From Paenibacillus sp. XY044 (lineage in GTDB: Bacteria > Bacillota > Bacilli > Paenibacillales > Paenibacillaceae), in contig NZ_NQMO01000013.1 in NCBI RefSeq assembly GCF_002257645.1, positions 62,001 through 126,000 on the forward strand: a stretch of 64,000 bases of DNA, in the 5' to 3' direction. The translations under genes were made by a program, and so were the position numbers. Under the pieces are notes generated by a model. That model was not told the DNA's origin. It saw nothing but the letters and a program-made list of their open reading frames with translations, and did not search any database. Shown one piece after another: positions 36,404 through 45,101 of the stretch (positions are counted from its first letter, which is position 1; each line of letters begins with the position of its first letter).

Positions 36404-36444
36404 AAACCGCTTTTTCCCTGTAAGGGAAGGGCGGTTTGTTTCTT
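36404..36444 (+). terminator. Terminator of galKET
   Basis: AAACCGC pairs with GCGGTTT, with an inner CCCT/AGGG stem, then GTTTCTT. A perfect palindrome GGGGGTGCACCCCC lies just before it at 36381-36394 and could add structure. Confidence 0.75.
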
Positions 36445-36465
36445 CTGCGGCCGGAGGGTTATAAT
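36436..36465 (+). promoter_or_regulatory. Promoter of the iron alcohol dehydrogenase gene
   Basis: TTGTTT (36436-36441) and a perfect TATAAT (36460-36465) with an 18-bp spacer, starting inside the T run of the preceding terminator. Confidence 0.6.
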
Positions 36466-36505
36466 ATTTAGGGCAACTCATTACATCATGGAGGCGAATC
36501 CGACA

Positions 36506-37669
36506 ATGAAAGCATTTGAATTTCATAACCCGACCAAGCTGATTTTCGGCCAGGGTCAGCTGGATAAATTAAAGACCGAAGTTCCGAAATACGGGAAAAA
36601 GGTGCTGCTAGTCTACGGCGGCGGAAGCATCAAGCGCTCCGGCTTGTACGACAACGTGCTTGCGCTGCTTAAGGAAATCGACGCCGAGGTGACCGAACTG
36701 GCCGGCGTAGAGCCGAATCCGCGTTTATCGACTGTACATAAAGGGGTAGACCTGTGCCGGGCGAACGGCATCGAGCTGATTCTTGCGGTTGGCGGCGGCA
36801 GCGTGCTCGACTGCTCCAAGGCGATTGCGGTCGGCGCCAAATATGACGGCGATATGTGGGACTTCGTGGAACGCAAAGCCGCAGCACAGGCGGCCCTTCC
36901 GCTCGGCACGGTACTGACGATGGCTGCGACGGGCTCGGAAATGAACGGTGGCTCGGTCATTACGAACGAGGAAACGAAAGAGAAGATGGGCTGGGGCAGC
37001 CCGCATGCTTTCCCGGCATTTTCCATTCTGGATCCGGTGAACACGTACTCGCTGCCGAAGGACCAAACCGTCTACGGCATGGTGGATATGATGTCCCACG
37101 TGCTGGAGCATTACTTCCACCAGGAGACCAATACGCCGGTTCAGGACGGCTTCTGCGAAACGGTGCTTCGTACCGTCATCGAAACGGCGCCGAAGCTGAT
37201 TAACGATTTGGAGAACTACGAGTATCGCTCCACGATCATGTACTGCGGCACGATGGCACTGAACGGGGTGCTCAACATGGGTATGTCCGGCGACTGGGCG
37301 ACCCACAATATTGAACATGCCGTGTCGGCCGTGTATGACATTCCGCACGGTGGCGGTTTGGCTATTCTGTTCCCGAACTGGATGAAATACAACCTGAACG
37401 TGGATCCGGGCCGCTTCAAGCGCCTTGCCGTCAACGTATTTAATGTAGATCCGGCCGGCAAGAGCGACGAGCAGGTTGGGGAAGAGGGCATCCAGGCGCT
37501 TCGCGAATTCTGGAGCTCCATCGGTGCGCCAGCTCGTCTGGCCGATTACGACATCGACGACAGCCAAATTGAAGTGATGGCCGAGAAATCGGTCCGCTTC
37601 GGTCCGTTCGGCAACTTCCGCAAGTTGAACAAGGAAGACGTCATCGAAATTTACAAAATGTCGCTGTAA
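36506..37669 (+). CDS. Iron-containing alcohol dehydrogenase (butanol dehydrogenase-like)
   Basis: A 387-residue group III alcohol dehydrogenase, close in layout to YugJ/BdhA NADH-dependent butanol dehydrogenases. NAD-binding GGGSIKRSG and GGGSVLDCSKAIA; metal-binding Asp and His in YGMVDMMSHVLEHYFH and HNIEHAVSAVYDIPHGGGLA. The ATG at 36506 has GGAGG upstream; the open frame upstream overlaps galT and is not coding. Reduces aldehydes to alcohols, probably in fermentation. Confidence 0.93.
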   Translation: MKAFEFHNPTKLIFGQGQLDKLKTEVPKYGKKVLLVYGGGSIKRSGLYDNVLALLKEIDAEVTELAGVEPNPRLSTVHKGVDLCRANGIELILAVGGGSVLDCSKAIAVGAKYDGDMWDFVERKAAAQAALPLGTVLTMAATGSEMNGGSVITNEETKEKMGWGSPHAFPAFSILDPVNTYSLPKDQTVYGMVDMMSHVLEHYFHQETNTPVQDGFCETVLRTVIETAPKLINDLENYEYRSTIMYCGTMALNGVLNMGMSGDWATHNIEHAVSAVYDIPHGGGLAILFPNWMKYNLNVDPGRFKRLAVNVFNVDPAGKSDEQVGEEGIQALREFWSSIGAPARLADYDIDDSQIEVMAEKSVRFGPFGNFRKLNKEDVIEIYKMSL

Positions 37670-37730
37670 ACCGCGCGCGGACCGTCAGCGAGAGTGAGGC
37701 AGGAACTTTCCTACCTGCGAAAAAATAGCT

Positions 37731-37774
37731 AAGGGGCTTTCCCAAGGTCGATATGACCCGGGTAAGCCCCTTTT
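37731..37774 (+). terminator. Terminator of the alcohol dehydrogenase gene
   Basis: AAGGGGCTT pairs with AAGCCCCTT, with inner CCC/GGG and GGTC/GACC stems, then TTTT. Confidence 0.9.
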
Positions 37775-37875
37775 GCCGTTGCGGCATCATGTATCCGGCA
37801 TTGACGGTAATGATGGTGCTGCACCCCGGAGCCTGTCCTTTTATCCCTCATTGACGGTTGGGATGAACCGAGTCC

Positions 37876-39426
37876 TTAATGATTAACCGGGCGGCTCCGC
37901 CGTACCAAAATGCTCAGCCGAACCAACCGAATCGTTTCCAAGATTCCTTTCAGTGCCATAAGCACGGTCATCGTCTTCACCCAAAAGATGACGTCCGGCT
38001 GATAAATGGTGGCAATATGCCAAACCGGCACGACCTGGGTCATGCTCAAGATCAGGATGATAAACAAACCTGCAAAATTCAGAACGATGCCTGATATCAC
38101 TTTGATTGAAATTCCATGATGACGGGATTGGTCAGCGTTCAACGGCCCAATGCAGCGCTTGGCAGACCGAACGAGAGTGTATAACAACCATACGCTGAGT
38201 ATGAATATGATCCCATCAACTAGCAAGTATTTTTGCGTCATGCTTAGAAAAGATCCACCTGCTGGTTGTTCATTCATGATATTGATGACCCCGGAAGCGA
38301 TATGGGTCGTCGTGATGATGTGTGATTTGAATAACGTGGAATCGATCGCGTCAAGTACGTTAGAGAACACGATAACTCCCAGTTGTTGTTCCGGAACGAT
38401 ATAAGCTTGGGCTTGGAAGCCGATCGAGCCGCCCGGCTGACCGATCACCGGCATATCGTTAATACGGCCCGTCATCCAACCCATGGCGTACGTTCCCGGA
38501 ACAGGTTCGGTCTGCATAAGCCGAATTCCTTCCGGAGAGAGGACGGAATCCTTTTCAAATCGGCCGCCGTTGATTTGGGCAATCAAGTAATGGCTCATGT
38601 CCTCCGCGCTCGTATAGAGATAGCCTGCCGGCGCATCCCCTGGAATAAAAATATAGGGACCGTCGTAGGCAACGTTGTATCCGAATATCCGGCGGTAGGG
38701 CGCAGCCAGTCCGTGTTCAGCTGCTTCATCGAGAGTAACGAAGCTGTTATGCATCGACAGTGGGCTGAAAATATGCTCCTTTACATAGTCGCCATAGGAC
38801 TGGCCGGATACTTGCTGCACAATATAGCCGAGCAGTACATAGTTTGCGTTCGAATACCTGTAAGGGTGTTCGGTTTGGTTGGATTGCTTCAAAAACTTTT
38901 CCGCATAGGACATGGCGTTTTTCTCGAGGGCGTCTTGATTGAGGTCGCTGATACTTGACAGCGTGTTGCTAAACGTTGAGATTTGGGAGAACCCGCTCGT
39001 TTGATTGAGTAACTGACGTACAGTAATGGACTTTGCACCGCTATACTTGGTGGGGATATAGCGCTGTATAGGTGCGTCCAGGTCGATTTTTCCGGATTCG
39101 GCAAGCTGCAGAACAGCCATAGCGGTAATCGATTTGCCGATCGAGCCTAATCCGAAAGGTGTTTCAGGGGTTACAGGACGACCTGAAGAATCGGCTTGAC
39201 CATACCCTTTAAGGAAAAGGATCCGATCGCCTTGTACAATCCCGAGAGCCAGCCCCGGAAGATGCTGCCGCTTCATTTCACGAGCAATATACGCATCTAC
39301 TTCGGAAAAGATTGAGTTGCCGGATTGCTCTGCTTTTGTGCTTTCCCCACCTCGCGCTGAAACGAATAGGGGGAAGATGGACAAACCGCACAAGATGATG
39401 GCCATGATCCTCATTCTCATGTTCAT
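37876..39426 (-). CDS. Serine hydrolase of the beta-lactamase class C family with C-terminal membrane region
   Basis: 516 residues: signal or anchor segment (about 6-25), a class C beta-lactamase-like domain (about 40-370) with the nucleophile motif SIGK in GLGSIGKSITAMAVLQL and the YSN motif in YRYSNANYVLLGYI, then about four membrane segments. The layout resembles Pbp4*/FmtA or alkaline D-peptidase types rather than true beta-lactamases. Start ATG 39426 has GAGGAT upstream. It is preceded by a tetR-like gene on the same strand and shares an operator with it. Substrate unknown. Confidence 0.88.
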   Translation of the reverse strand: MNMRMRIMAIILCGLSIFPLFVSARGGESTKAEQSGNSIFSEVDAYIAREMKRQHLPGLALGIVQGDRILFLKGYGQADSSGRPVTPETPFGLGSIGKSITAMAVLQLAESGKIDLDAPIQRYIPTKYSGAKSITVRQLLNQTSGFSQISTFSNTLSSISDLNQDALEKNAMSYAEKFLKQSNQTEHPYRYSNANYVLLGYIVQQVSGQSYGDYVKEHIFSPLSMHNSFVTLDEAAEHGLAAPYRRIFGYNVAYDGPYIFIPGDAPAGYLYTSAEDMSHYLIAQINGGRFEKDSVLSPEGIRLMQTEPVPGTYAMGWMTGRINDMPVIGQPGGSIGFQAQAYIVPEQQLGVIVFSNVLDAIDSTLFKSHIITTTHIASGVINIMNEQPAGGSFLSMTQKYLLVDGIIFILSVWLLYTLVRSAKRCIGPLNADQSRHHGISIKVISGIVLNFAGLFIILILSMTQVVPVWHIATIYQPDVIFWVKTMTVLMALKGILETIRLVRLSILVRRSRPVNH

Positions 39427-39460
39427 GATATCCCATCCTCTCTTGATCATGTTTTCATAA

Positions 39461-39486
39461 ATGAATAATTTTAAATTCATTCACAT
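39461..39486 (-). promoter_or_regulatory. Palindromic operator at the hydrolase promoter (copy 1)
   Basis: Contains TGAAT and ATTCA half sites around an AT-rich centre (TGAATTTAAAATTATTCA on the minus strand). It matches the site before the tetR gene at 25 of 26 positions. On the minus strand TTGATG and TATTCA with a 16-bp spacer could be the promoter, so the operator would cover it. Confidence 0.75.
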
Positions 39487-39512
39487 CAAGCTAAAAAAAA
39501 GACCAACTTGAA

Positions 39513-40088
39513 TCATTTATGATGATTTGTTAGTCCTTGCATAATAAATTCCGCTAAATATTGGGTGACTTTTGGGAAATATTGAATTCCGATTTCTTCC
39601 TTATGAGTATCGATGTAGACCAGCGAATCAAGGAAAACGGGCAGCAGCTCATCGTCGATGTCTTCTCTGATCTTTCCCTGTGCCTTCCAGCTTTTAAATA
39701 ATTCCATGTAAAAAGCACGAAAAGAATCGATATTTTTGCTGCCTTCATTTCTATAGTATTGTTCAAGCTCCTTATAGAAATCCCGGCTATACCATTCTTT
39801 CAAAATCGGGTTGGTGTGAACAGCCTCGATATTTCTCATGATCAGTTGATTAATGACTTTCACAGGCTCCTGATCCAAATCAACCGATTCGATCAGCTGC
39901 TTCTTGAGGTTCTCATTCTCCTCGATATAGATTTCCAAAAACAGCCGCTCTTTGGATGAATAGTAGTTATAGAAAGTTCCAACGCCGATACCGGCGGATT
40001 GGGCTATTTCTTTAATATTCGTTTTTTTGAATCCCTTTGTACTGAACAGATTCTTTCCGTGTTTAAATATGTCTGATTTGATATCCAT
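39513..40088 (-). CDS. TetR-family transcriptional regulator
   Basis: A 191-residue regulator with the TetR N-terminal DNA-binding domain: LFSTKGFKKTNIKEIAQSAG and GIGVGTFYNYYSSKERLF (residues about 12-50). The C-terminal ligand domain is helical and not assignable. Start ATG 40088 is chosen with GAGGG upstream; a TTG five codons earlier is the alternative. It is transcribed toward the serine hydrolase gene, with 86 bases between. Identical operators before both genes suggest autorepression and repression of the hydrolase. Confidence 0.92.
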   Translation of the reverse strand: MDIKSDIFKHGKNLFSTKGFKKTNIKEIAQSAGIGVGTFYNYYSSKERLFLEIYIEENENLKKQLIESVDLDQEPVKVINQLIMRNIEAVHTNPILKEWYSRDFYKELEQYYRNEGSKNIDSFRAFYMELFKSWKAQGKIREDIDDELLPVFLDSLVYIDTHKEEIGIQYFPKVTQYLAEFIMQGLTNHHK

Positions 40089-40111
40089 TGGATTAGCCCT
40101 CAACCTTTAGA

Positions 40112-40137
40112 ATGAATATTTTTAAATTCATTCACAT
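40112..40137 (-). promoter_or_regulatory. Palindromic operator at the tetR promoter (copy 2)
   Basis: Differs from the site at 39461-39486 at only one position (ATGAATAT versus ATGAATAA at the left end). On the minus strand TTAATG and TATTCA, 16 bp apart, are the matching promoter elements. Located 23 bases upstream of the chosen tetR start. Confidence 0.75.
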
Positions 40138-40304
40138 TAAATCATACAGATGACCGGACTGTCAAACATATCCAAAGATTTGGGCTGGTCACCTGGCTGA
40201 AGAAGACGGGAATGGCGCCGGAGGAGATGAGGCCGTGAGCCAGAAGGGATAAAAGGAGGATTTTGACGGAAAATTCCCGGGATCTTAACGAAAAAGGGAA
40301 ATTT

Positions 40305-40331
40305 TGAAACAATTTAGGCACTTCAAGCGTA
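40305..40331 (+). promoter_or_regulatory. ECF sigma (sigma-W-like) promoter of the flotillin operon
   Basis: TGAAAC at 40305-40310 and CGTA at 40328-40331 with 17 bases between. The sigma-W consensus is TGAAAC-N16-CGTA. In B. subtilis the homologous yuaF-floT operon is in the sigma-W regulon, which agrees with this site. Confidence 0.65.
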
Positions 40332-40377
40332 TACCCTTATATAGACAGTCTGGAACACATGCAGGGGGGAACGGTGG

Positions 40378-40914
40378 ATGGAAACGCTCTATTGGAGCTG
40401 CCTGGCAGGCGGAGTTATTTTTGCGGTGGTCAGCGTGGTGCTCGGCGATATTTTGAGCAATGCGCTGGATGGATTTCTCGATTTTCTGTCCGTTGACGTG
40501 CTGAAGCCGATGGTGATTGCGACGGCGGTGACCGTATTCGGAGGCGCAGGCATTTTGCTGCTGCGTTACACCGGTTTGCATCAGGGATTGACCGCGCTCA
40601 TCGCCGGGATCGGTGCCATTGCTATGGCGGGTGTCGTCTATGTGGCGTATGTCAGGCCGATGGAGAACAGCGAGAATTCCACGGGATATTCCATCCGCGA
40701 GCTCGAAGGACGCATCGGCGAAGTTACGATTCCGATTCCGCCGGAAGGCTACGGCGAGGTGATGGTGAGGCTGGGAGCGGGTAATACCCTGCACATCGCC
40801 TCCAGTTTGGAGCACCTTCCTCTGCCCGCCGGAACCCGCGTCGTCGTTGTGGATGTGCTGGACGGCGTCCTGCGCGTGACCGGACTTGAAGAGAGAAAAG
40901 GAGATGTGGTTTGA
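40378..40914 (+). CDS. NfeD-like membrane protein (YuaF-like)
   Basis: A 178-residue protein with three membrane segments (about 8-28, 45-62, 67-90) followed by an OB-fold NfeD domain (about 105-175, with ELEGRIGEVTIPIPPEGYGEV). Partners of flotillins in membrane microdomains and envelope stress. Its stop overlaps the flotillin ATG (TGATG), showing translational coupling. ATG start with an AGGGGGGAACGG leader. Confidence 0.88.
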   Translation: METLYWSCLAGGVIFAVVSVVLGDILSNALDGFLDFLSVDVLKPMVIATAVTVFGGAGILLLRYTGLHQGLTALIAGIGAIAMAGVVYVAYVRPMENSENSTGYSIRELEGRIGEVTIPIPPEGYGEVMVRLGAGNTLHIASSLEHLPLPAGTRVVVVDVLDGVLRVTGLEERKGDVV

Positions 40915-42449
40915 TGTCAGTGCCTGAATACTTAGTAATACCGCTGATCGTCATAGGGGTAATCGTTGTGCTTGGCTTGGCTTTTTGGGCCCGTTACAAA
41001 ACGGTGGGACCGGATGAAGCCATGATCGTGACGGGATCTTTTCTGGGGAACAAGAACATATCGGAGGACGAATCCGGACGAAAAATCAAAATCGTGCGGG
41101 GCGGAGGGGCTTTTATCCTGCCTGTCTTCCAGCAGTCGGAATTCATATCGCTGCTCTCCCACAAGCTGGATGTGTCAACGCCGGAAGTGTATACGGAGCA
41201 GGGCGTGCCCGTCATTGCCGACGGCGTAGCGATTATCAAGGTCGGCGGTACGATTGAAGATGTCGCGACCGCCGCGGAGCAGTTCATCGGCAAGCCGATC
41301 GAGGCTCTGAAGGGCGAGGCGCAGGAAGTGCTGGAAGGCCATTTGCGGGCCATTCTCGGTTCGATGACCGTGGAAGAGGTGTACCGGAACCGCGACAAGT
41401 TTGCCCAGGAGGTTCAGGGCGTGGCGGCCAGGGATTTGAAGAAAATGGGCCTGCAGATCGTCTCCTTTACGATTAAGGACGTACGCGACAAGCAGGGTTA
41501 TCTCGATGCGCTCGGCAAACCGCGGATAGCGGCGGTGAAGCGGGACGCGGAAATCGCCGAAGCGGAAGCGATGCGTGACGCCCGCATCCAGAAGGCGAAC
41601 GCCGAGGAACAGGGGCAGAAGGCCGAGCTGCTGCGCGATACGAACATCGCCGAAGCGACGAAGGAAAAGGAACTGAAGGTGGCTTCCTTCAAGAAGGATC
41701 AGGATACTGCCAAGGCAGAAGCGGATCAGGCGTACCATATTCAGGAGGCGCGTGCCAAGCAGACGATGGTGGAAGAGCAGATGAAGGTCGAGCTGGTCCG
41801 CAAGGAGCGAGAGATCGACCTGCAGGAGAAGGAAATCCAGGTGCGGCAGAAGCAGTACGATGCGGAAGTGAAGAAGAAGGCGGACGCCGACCGGTATGCG
41901 GTCGAAGTCGCGGCCGAAGCCGACAAGGCGAGAAAAATGCTGGAGGCCGAAGCGCTGCAGTACTCCATCGAAACCCAGGCCAAGGCATCGGCCGAGCAGA
42001 AGCGGCTGGACGGCCAGGCCATTGCCGACGCGGAACGGGCCAAAGGTACCGCCGAGGCAGAAGTCATCCGCCTGCGGGGTCTCGCGGAGGCCGATGCGAA
42101 AGAGAAGCTGGCTGAAGCCTTCCAAAAGTTCGGCGAAGCGGCCATCCTCGATATTATCGTGAAAATGCTGCCTGATCTGGCGGGCAAAATTGCCGAGCCG
42201 ATCGCTTCCATCGACAAGTTGACGGTGGTGGACACCGGCAAGGGAGAGGGCGCGGCACGCGTGAGCAATTACGTCACGGAGCTGATGTCGACAGCCCCGG
42301 AAATGCTCAAGAACGTGTCCGGCATCGACGTGGAAAGCCTCATTAAAGGCTTGACCGGACCGAAAACGTCCCCGGCTGCCGCAGCTGCTGCGCCTGCGGC
42401 GGCTCAGCAGGATTTGGTTACCCTGGAAGCGGGGGCAACGAAGGAATAA
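40914..42449 (+). CDS. floT: Flotillin (FloT/YuaG-like)
   Basis: 511-residue scaffold protein of functional membrane microdomains. N-terminal hydrophobic segment (about 5-25), SPFH/PHB domain (about 30-200), a long Ala/Glu/Lys-rich coiled coil (about 210-400, with many AEAE and KKKAD stretches), and a C-terminal oligomerisation region with an Ala/Pro-rich tail. Coupled to the upstream NfeD-like gene. Expected at the inner face of the membrane. Confidence 0.95.
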   Translation: MSVPEYLVIPLIVIGVIVVLGLAFWARYKTVGPDEAMIVTGSFLGNKNISEDESGRKIKIVRGGGAFILPVFQQSEFISLLSHKLDVSTPEVYTEQGVPVIADGVAIIKVGGTIEDVATAAEQFIGKPIEALKGEAQEVLEGHLRAILGSMTVEEVYRNRDKFAQEVQGVAARDLKKMGLQIVSFTIKDVRDKQGYLDALGKPRIAAVKRDAEIAEAEAMRDARIQKANAEEQGQKAELLRDTNIAEATKEKELKVASFKKDQDTAKAEADQAYHIQEARAKQTMVEEQMKVELVRKEREIDLQEKEIQVRQKQYDAEVKKKADADRYAVEVAAEADKARKMLEAEALQYSIETQAKASAEQKRLDGQAIADAERAKGTAEAEVIRLRGLAEADAKEKLAEAFQKFGEAAILDIIVKMLPDLAGKIAEPIASIDKLTVVDTGKGEGAARVSNYVTELMSTAPEMLKNVSGIDVESLIKGLTGPKTSPAAAAAAPAAAQQDLVTLEAGATKE

Positions 42450-42540
42450 AGGAACTTTATGCGGGATAACCGGCGATCAGCATGCCGATTCGTCGGTATG
42501 TGAAGAGAGAGCCGAGTATCCCCATAGATCAGACAATGAA

Positions 42541-42593
42541 AAAAACGGCGGCTTGCTTTTGGGTACTTTACCAGAGAGAAGCCGCCGTTTTTG
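42541..42593. terminator. Bidirectional terminator after floT
   Basis: AAAAACGGCGGCTT pairs with AAGCCGCCGTTTTT around a loop of about 25 nt. Confidence 0.85.
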
Positions 42594-42668
42594 TTTGGAT
42601 TGACTTTGTTGGGGGCTTTCAGGTACCGGTCAACCGGGCTGCCGACGATCATTTTCATACACACTTAG

Positions 42669-42702
42669 AAAAGAAGCCGGTCCGCAGCAGCGGACCGGCT
42701 TC
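42669..42702 (-). terminator. Terminator of the TSUP/esterase operon
   Basis: Perfect 13-bp stem GAAGCCGGTCCGC / GCGGACCGGCTTC with a four-base loop, followed on the minus strand by TTTTCT. Confidence 0.85.
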
Positions 42703-42736
42703 GAGGGTTATAAGATGACATGTTCATCGATTCACA

Positions 42737-43504
42737 CTACAGCAGCAATATCGCCGCACCCATCATCGGTGTGATGACCATGCATGTTTTCAGCCAACCG
42801 GCAGGAACGCGTTTTGTAAACTTCGCTCCGACGTAAGACCCGATCATCGTTCCGCTCACTACCGCAATGAGCAGCCGGAAATCCAGGTACCCGATCGTGA
42901 AGTAGCCTGCTCCGCCCGCCAGCGCAATCGGAATGATGACCATCATGGTTGTTCCCGCCGCATAGCGCATCGGCATGCCAAGCAGCAGCATGAGCCCCAA
43001 CTGGATGAACGGTGTGGAGCCGATGCCGAACAGACCCGACAGCATGCCGGTAACAAGGCCGATCAGCAGAGCGCACGACCAATACCGCAGTCCTTTGGCG
43101 GCGGGCGGAGCCTGTTCCACGGACGCAATCGGCCGACGCGAAACGACCGCCATCCGCAGCCACAGGGCGAGCCCCGAGGCGAACAGCATGCCGGAAGTCA
43201 TCAAGCCCAAATTAGCCTCCGGAATGAGCGATGACCAGCCGGAGCTGATCCACGCTCCCGCCGCACCGGCCAAACCGACGACGGCTCCCGATTTCAGCAG
43301 CATATTTCTTTCGCGGTAATGGCTGACCGAACCGGAAAGGGACGAGAAGAACATTGCCGCCAGCGCGGTTCCGAGCGCGATATGAATCGGATAACCGAAC
43401 ACGACGGTCAAAATCGAGATGATAAAACCGGAGCCGCCCGCACCTACGAAGCCCAGGAGCAGGCCTAGCAGAATCATAACGACAGAAATATCGATCAGCT
43501 TCAT
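42737..43504 (-). CDS. TSUP (TauE/SafE) family membrane permease
   Basis: A 255-residue membrane protein with about eight segments and the two family repeats, LLGLLLGFVGAGGSGFI at the start of the first and IGLVTGMLSGLFGIG at the start of the second. TSUP proteins move sulfite, sulfoacetate, taurine-related anions and similar acids. The ATG overlaps the carboxylesterase stop (ATGA) with GGAGGAT upstream, so translation is coupled. An acid released by the esterase could be its substrate; this is inference. Confidence 0.9.
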   Translation of the reverse strand: MKLIDISVVMILLGLLLGFVGAGGSGFIISILTVVFGYPIHIALGTALAAMFFSSLSGSVSHYRERNMLLKSGAVVGLAGAAGAWISSGWSSLIPEANLGLMTSGMLFASGLALWLRMAVVSRRPIASVEQAPPAAKGLRYWSCALLIGLVTGMLSGLFGIGSTPFIQLGLMLLLGMPMRYAAGTTMMVIIPIALAGGAGYFTIGYLDFRLLIAVVSGTMIGSYVGAKFTKRVPAGWLKTCMVITPMMGAAILLL

Positions 43505-44973
43505 CGGTCCATCCTCCACACCTGGTGGGGAACGCCGATTCCAGCCGGGTTCGGCAGGTCTTCGCAAACGCGGCTGACGGTGTCCAGAACCATGATGGCC
43601 GGTTTCGTTCCAGTGACAGGCCATGCATGCAGCGCTTCGATATTGGGATCTCCGTTTCTTATGAACGCGATCCAGGCCTCCCGCATATTCCTTGCGAGCG
43701 GGTATTGCTCGGCTGGTACCGCGTACGGATCATCGGCTGGAGGAGCAGCTGGAGGCTGCGAATCCGGCGCCCAATGAACAAGGCTGCCCTCATAGCCGTG
43801 CGTCGCTCCGAGAGAGCCGCCTGCGCGAAGCCGGTACATCCATACCGGGGTTCCCGAGGAAGCCAAAGCCCCAGCAAACTGCAAAGCTCCAATCGTGTAC
43901 AAATGCTCGGTTAATGCGGTGCGCCATGCATCGGCTGGGGACATCGTCCCGGCATAAAGCTGATAAGCATCCCATACGGCGGGAGCATTCCGTCCAAAAA
44001 GTCTGTCGAGCGGTTCCATGCCGGGGGATTGAAGCGAGGAATCATCACGGATGAAAATCGACGCTTCGTCTTCGTTCGTCCCGATCAGCAGCGGCGGCAG
44101 ACCGGCGCTGGCGGCAATGTTCGCCAAAGGATCCAAGGGAATGACCTGTCCGTCCGCCACCGGACCGAACATGTGCAGGCTGCGCGGCGTATCCGGTCCG
44201 ACAGCGGACTGCGCTTCGATGATTCGCGCAAACGGAATCTCCAGCAGCTGTTTTGGATCTGCACCGGACAGCCCCAGCTCTTCGAGGAGCCGGATAGTGG
44301 TGACGTTTGCGGTGCGCCGATCCCGAATCGCTTGGGTGGCGCCGCTCTGAAGGGTAGCGCGATGGAATAATCCGCGTGCCGCTTCCATGGCATAGAGCGA
44401 AGCGGTGCATTTGGCACCGGCTGAATTTCCGATGACGGTCACGCGGGCCGGATCGCCGCCAAATGCGGAAATGTTATGCTGGACCCACTGCAGCGCAGCC
44501 GCAATATCGAGCAGGCCGTTGTTCCCCGAGGCCGCATACTCCTCGCCGAGCACCTCACCCAGGTAGAGGAAGCCTAACGCTCCAAGGCGGTAATTGATCG
44601 ATACATAGACGATTCCATCCTCGGCCGCATGCCGCAAACCATCGCAGTCGGCACCGCTGCCTGATACGAATCCGCCGCCGTGGATATACACCAATACGGG
44701 CTTTGGTTCATTACCGGATCCCGAAGTCCACACATTCAAATACAAACAATCCTCGGATTGTATACGTTCGCCACCGCCTAGTGGATCGGTTTTTTGGGGG
44801 GCGTGAGGGCCGAAGCGATCGCATTTCTTCACGTCCGACCATGAATGCGGAGGCGCCGGGGGCATGAATCTCCGTTTGCCCGTCGGTGGGGCTGCATAGG
44901 GAATACCCCGGAATACATAAATCCCGCTTAAGGATACTCCTGAAACTTTGCCTGATGCTGTTTGTACGATCAA
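43501..44973 (-). CDS. Type B carboxylesterase
   Basis: A 490-residue alpha/beta-hydrolase of the PnbA/cholinesterase family. Oxyanion loop YIHGGGFVSG; nucleophile Ser184 in GNSAGA, where the family usually has Glu before Ser; Glu in TNEDEASIF; His in THGYEGSLVHWA. The conserved EDCLYLNVW is present. TTG start with AGGAGA upstream. No signal peptide, so cytoplasmic. Coupled to the TSUP permease and divergent from a lysR gene. Natural substrate unknown. Confidence 0.93.
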   Translation of the reverse strand: MIVQTASGKVSGVSLSGIYVFRGIPYAAPPTGKRRFMPPAPPHSWSDVKKCDRFGPHAPQKTDPLGGGERIQSEDCLYLNVWTSGSGNEPKPVLVYIHGGGFVSGSGADCDGLRHAAEDGIVYVSINYRLGALGFLYLGEVLGEEYAASGNNGLLDIAAALQWVQHNISAFGGDPARVTVIGNSAGAKCTASLYAMEAARGLFHRATLQSGATQAIRDRRTANVTTIRLLEELGLSGADPKQLLEIPFARIIEAQSAVGPDTPRSLHMFGPVADGQVIPLDPLANIAASAGLPPLLIGTNEDEASIFIRDDSSLQSPGMEPLDRLFGRNAPAVWDAYQLYAGTMSPADAWRTALTEHLYTIGALQFAGALASSGTPVWMYRLRAGGSLGATHGYEGSLVHWAPDSQPPAAPPADDPYAVPAEQYPLARNMREAWIAFIRNGDPNIEALHAWPVTGTKPAIMVLDTVSRVCEDLPNPAGIGVPHQVWRMDR

Positions 44974-45101
44974 GGTGTTCGTCTCCTATCCCTATCGGTT
45001 TGTGACTATTATATCTTGTTTATTCCATGAACTATAATATATATTGAATTATATTTATCATAACTTATGGGTTATGTTTGAAACAGAAAGAGGGAACCGA
45101 A

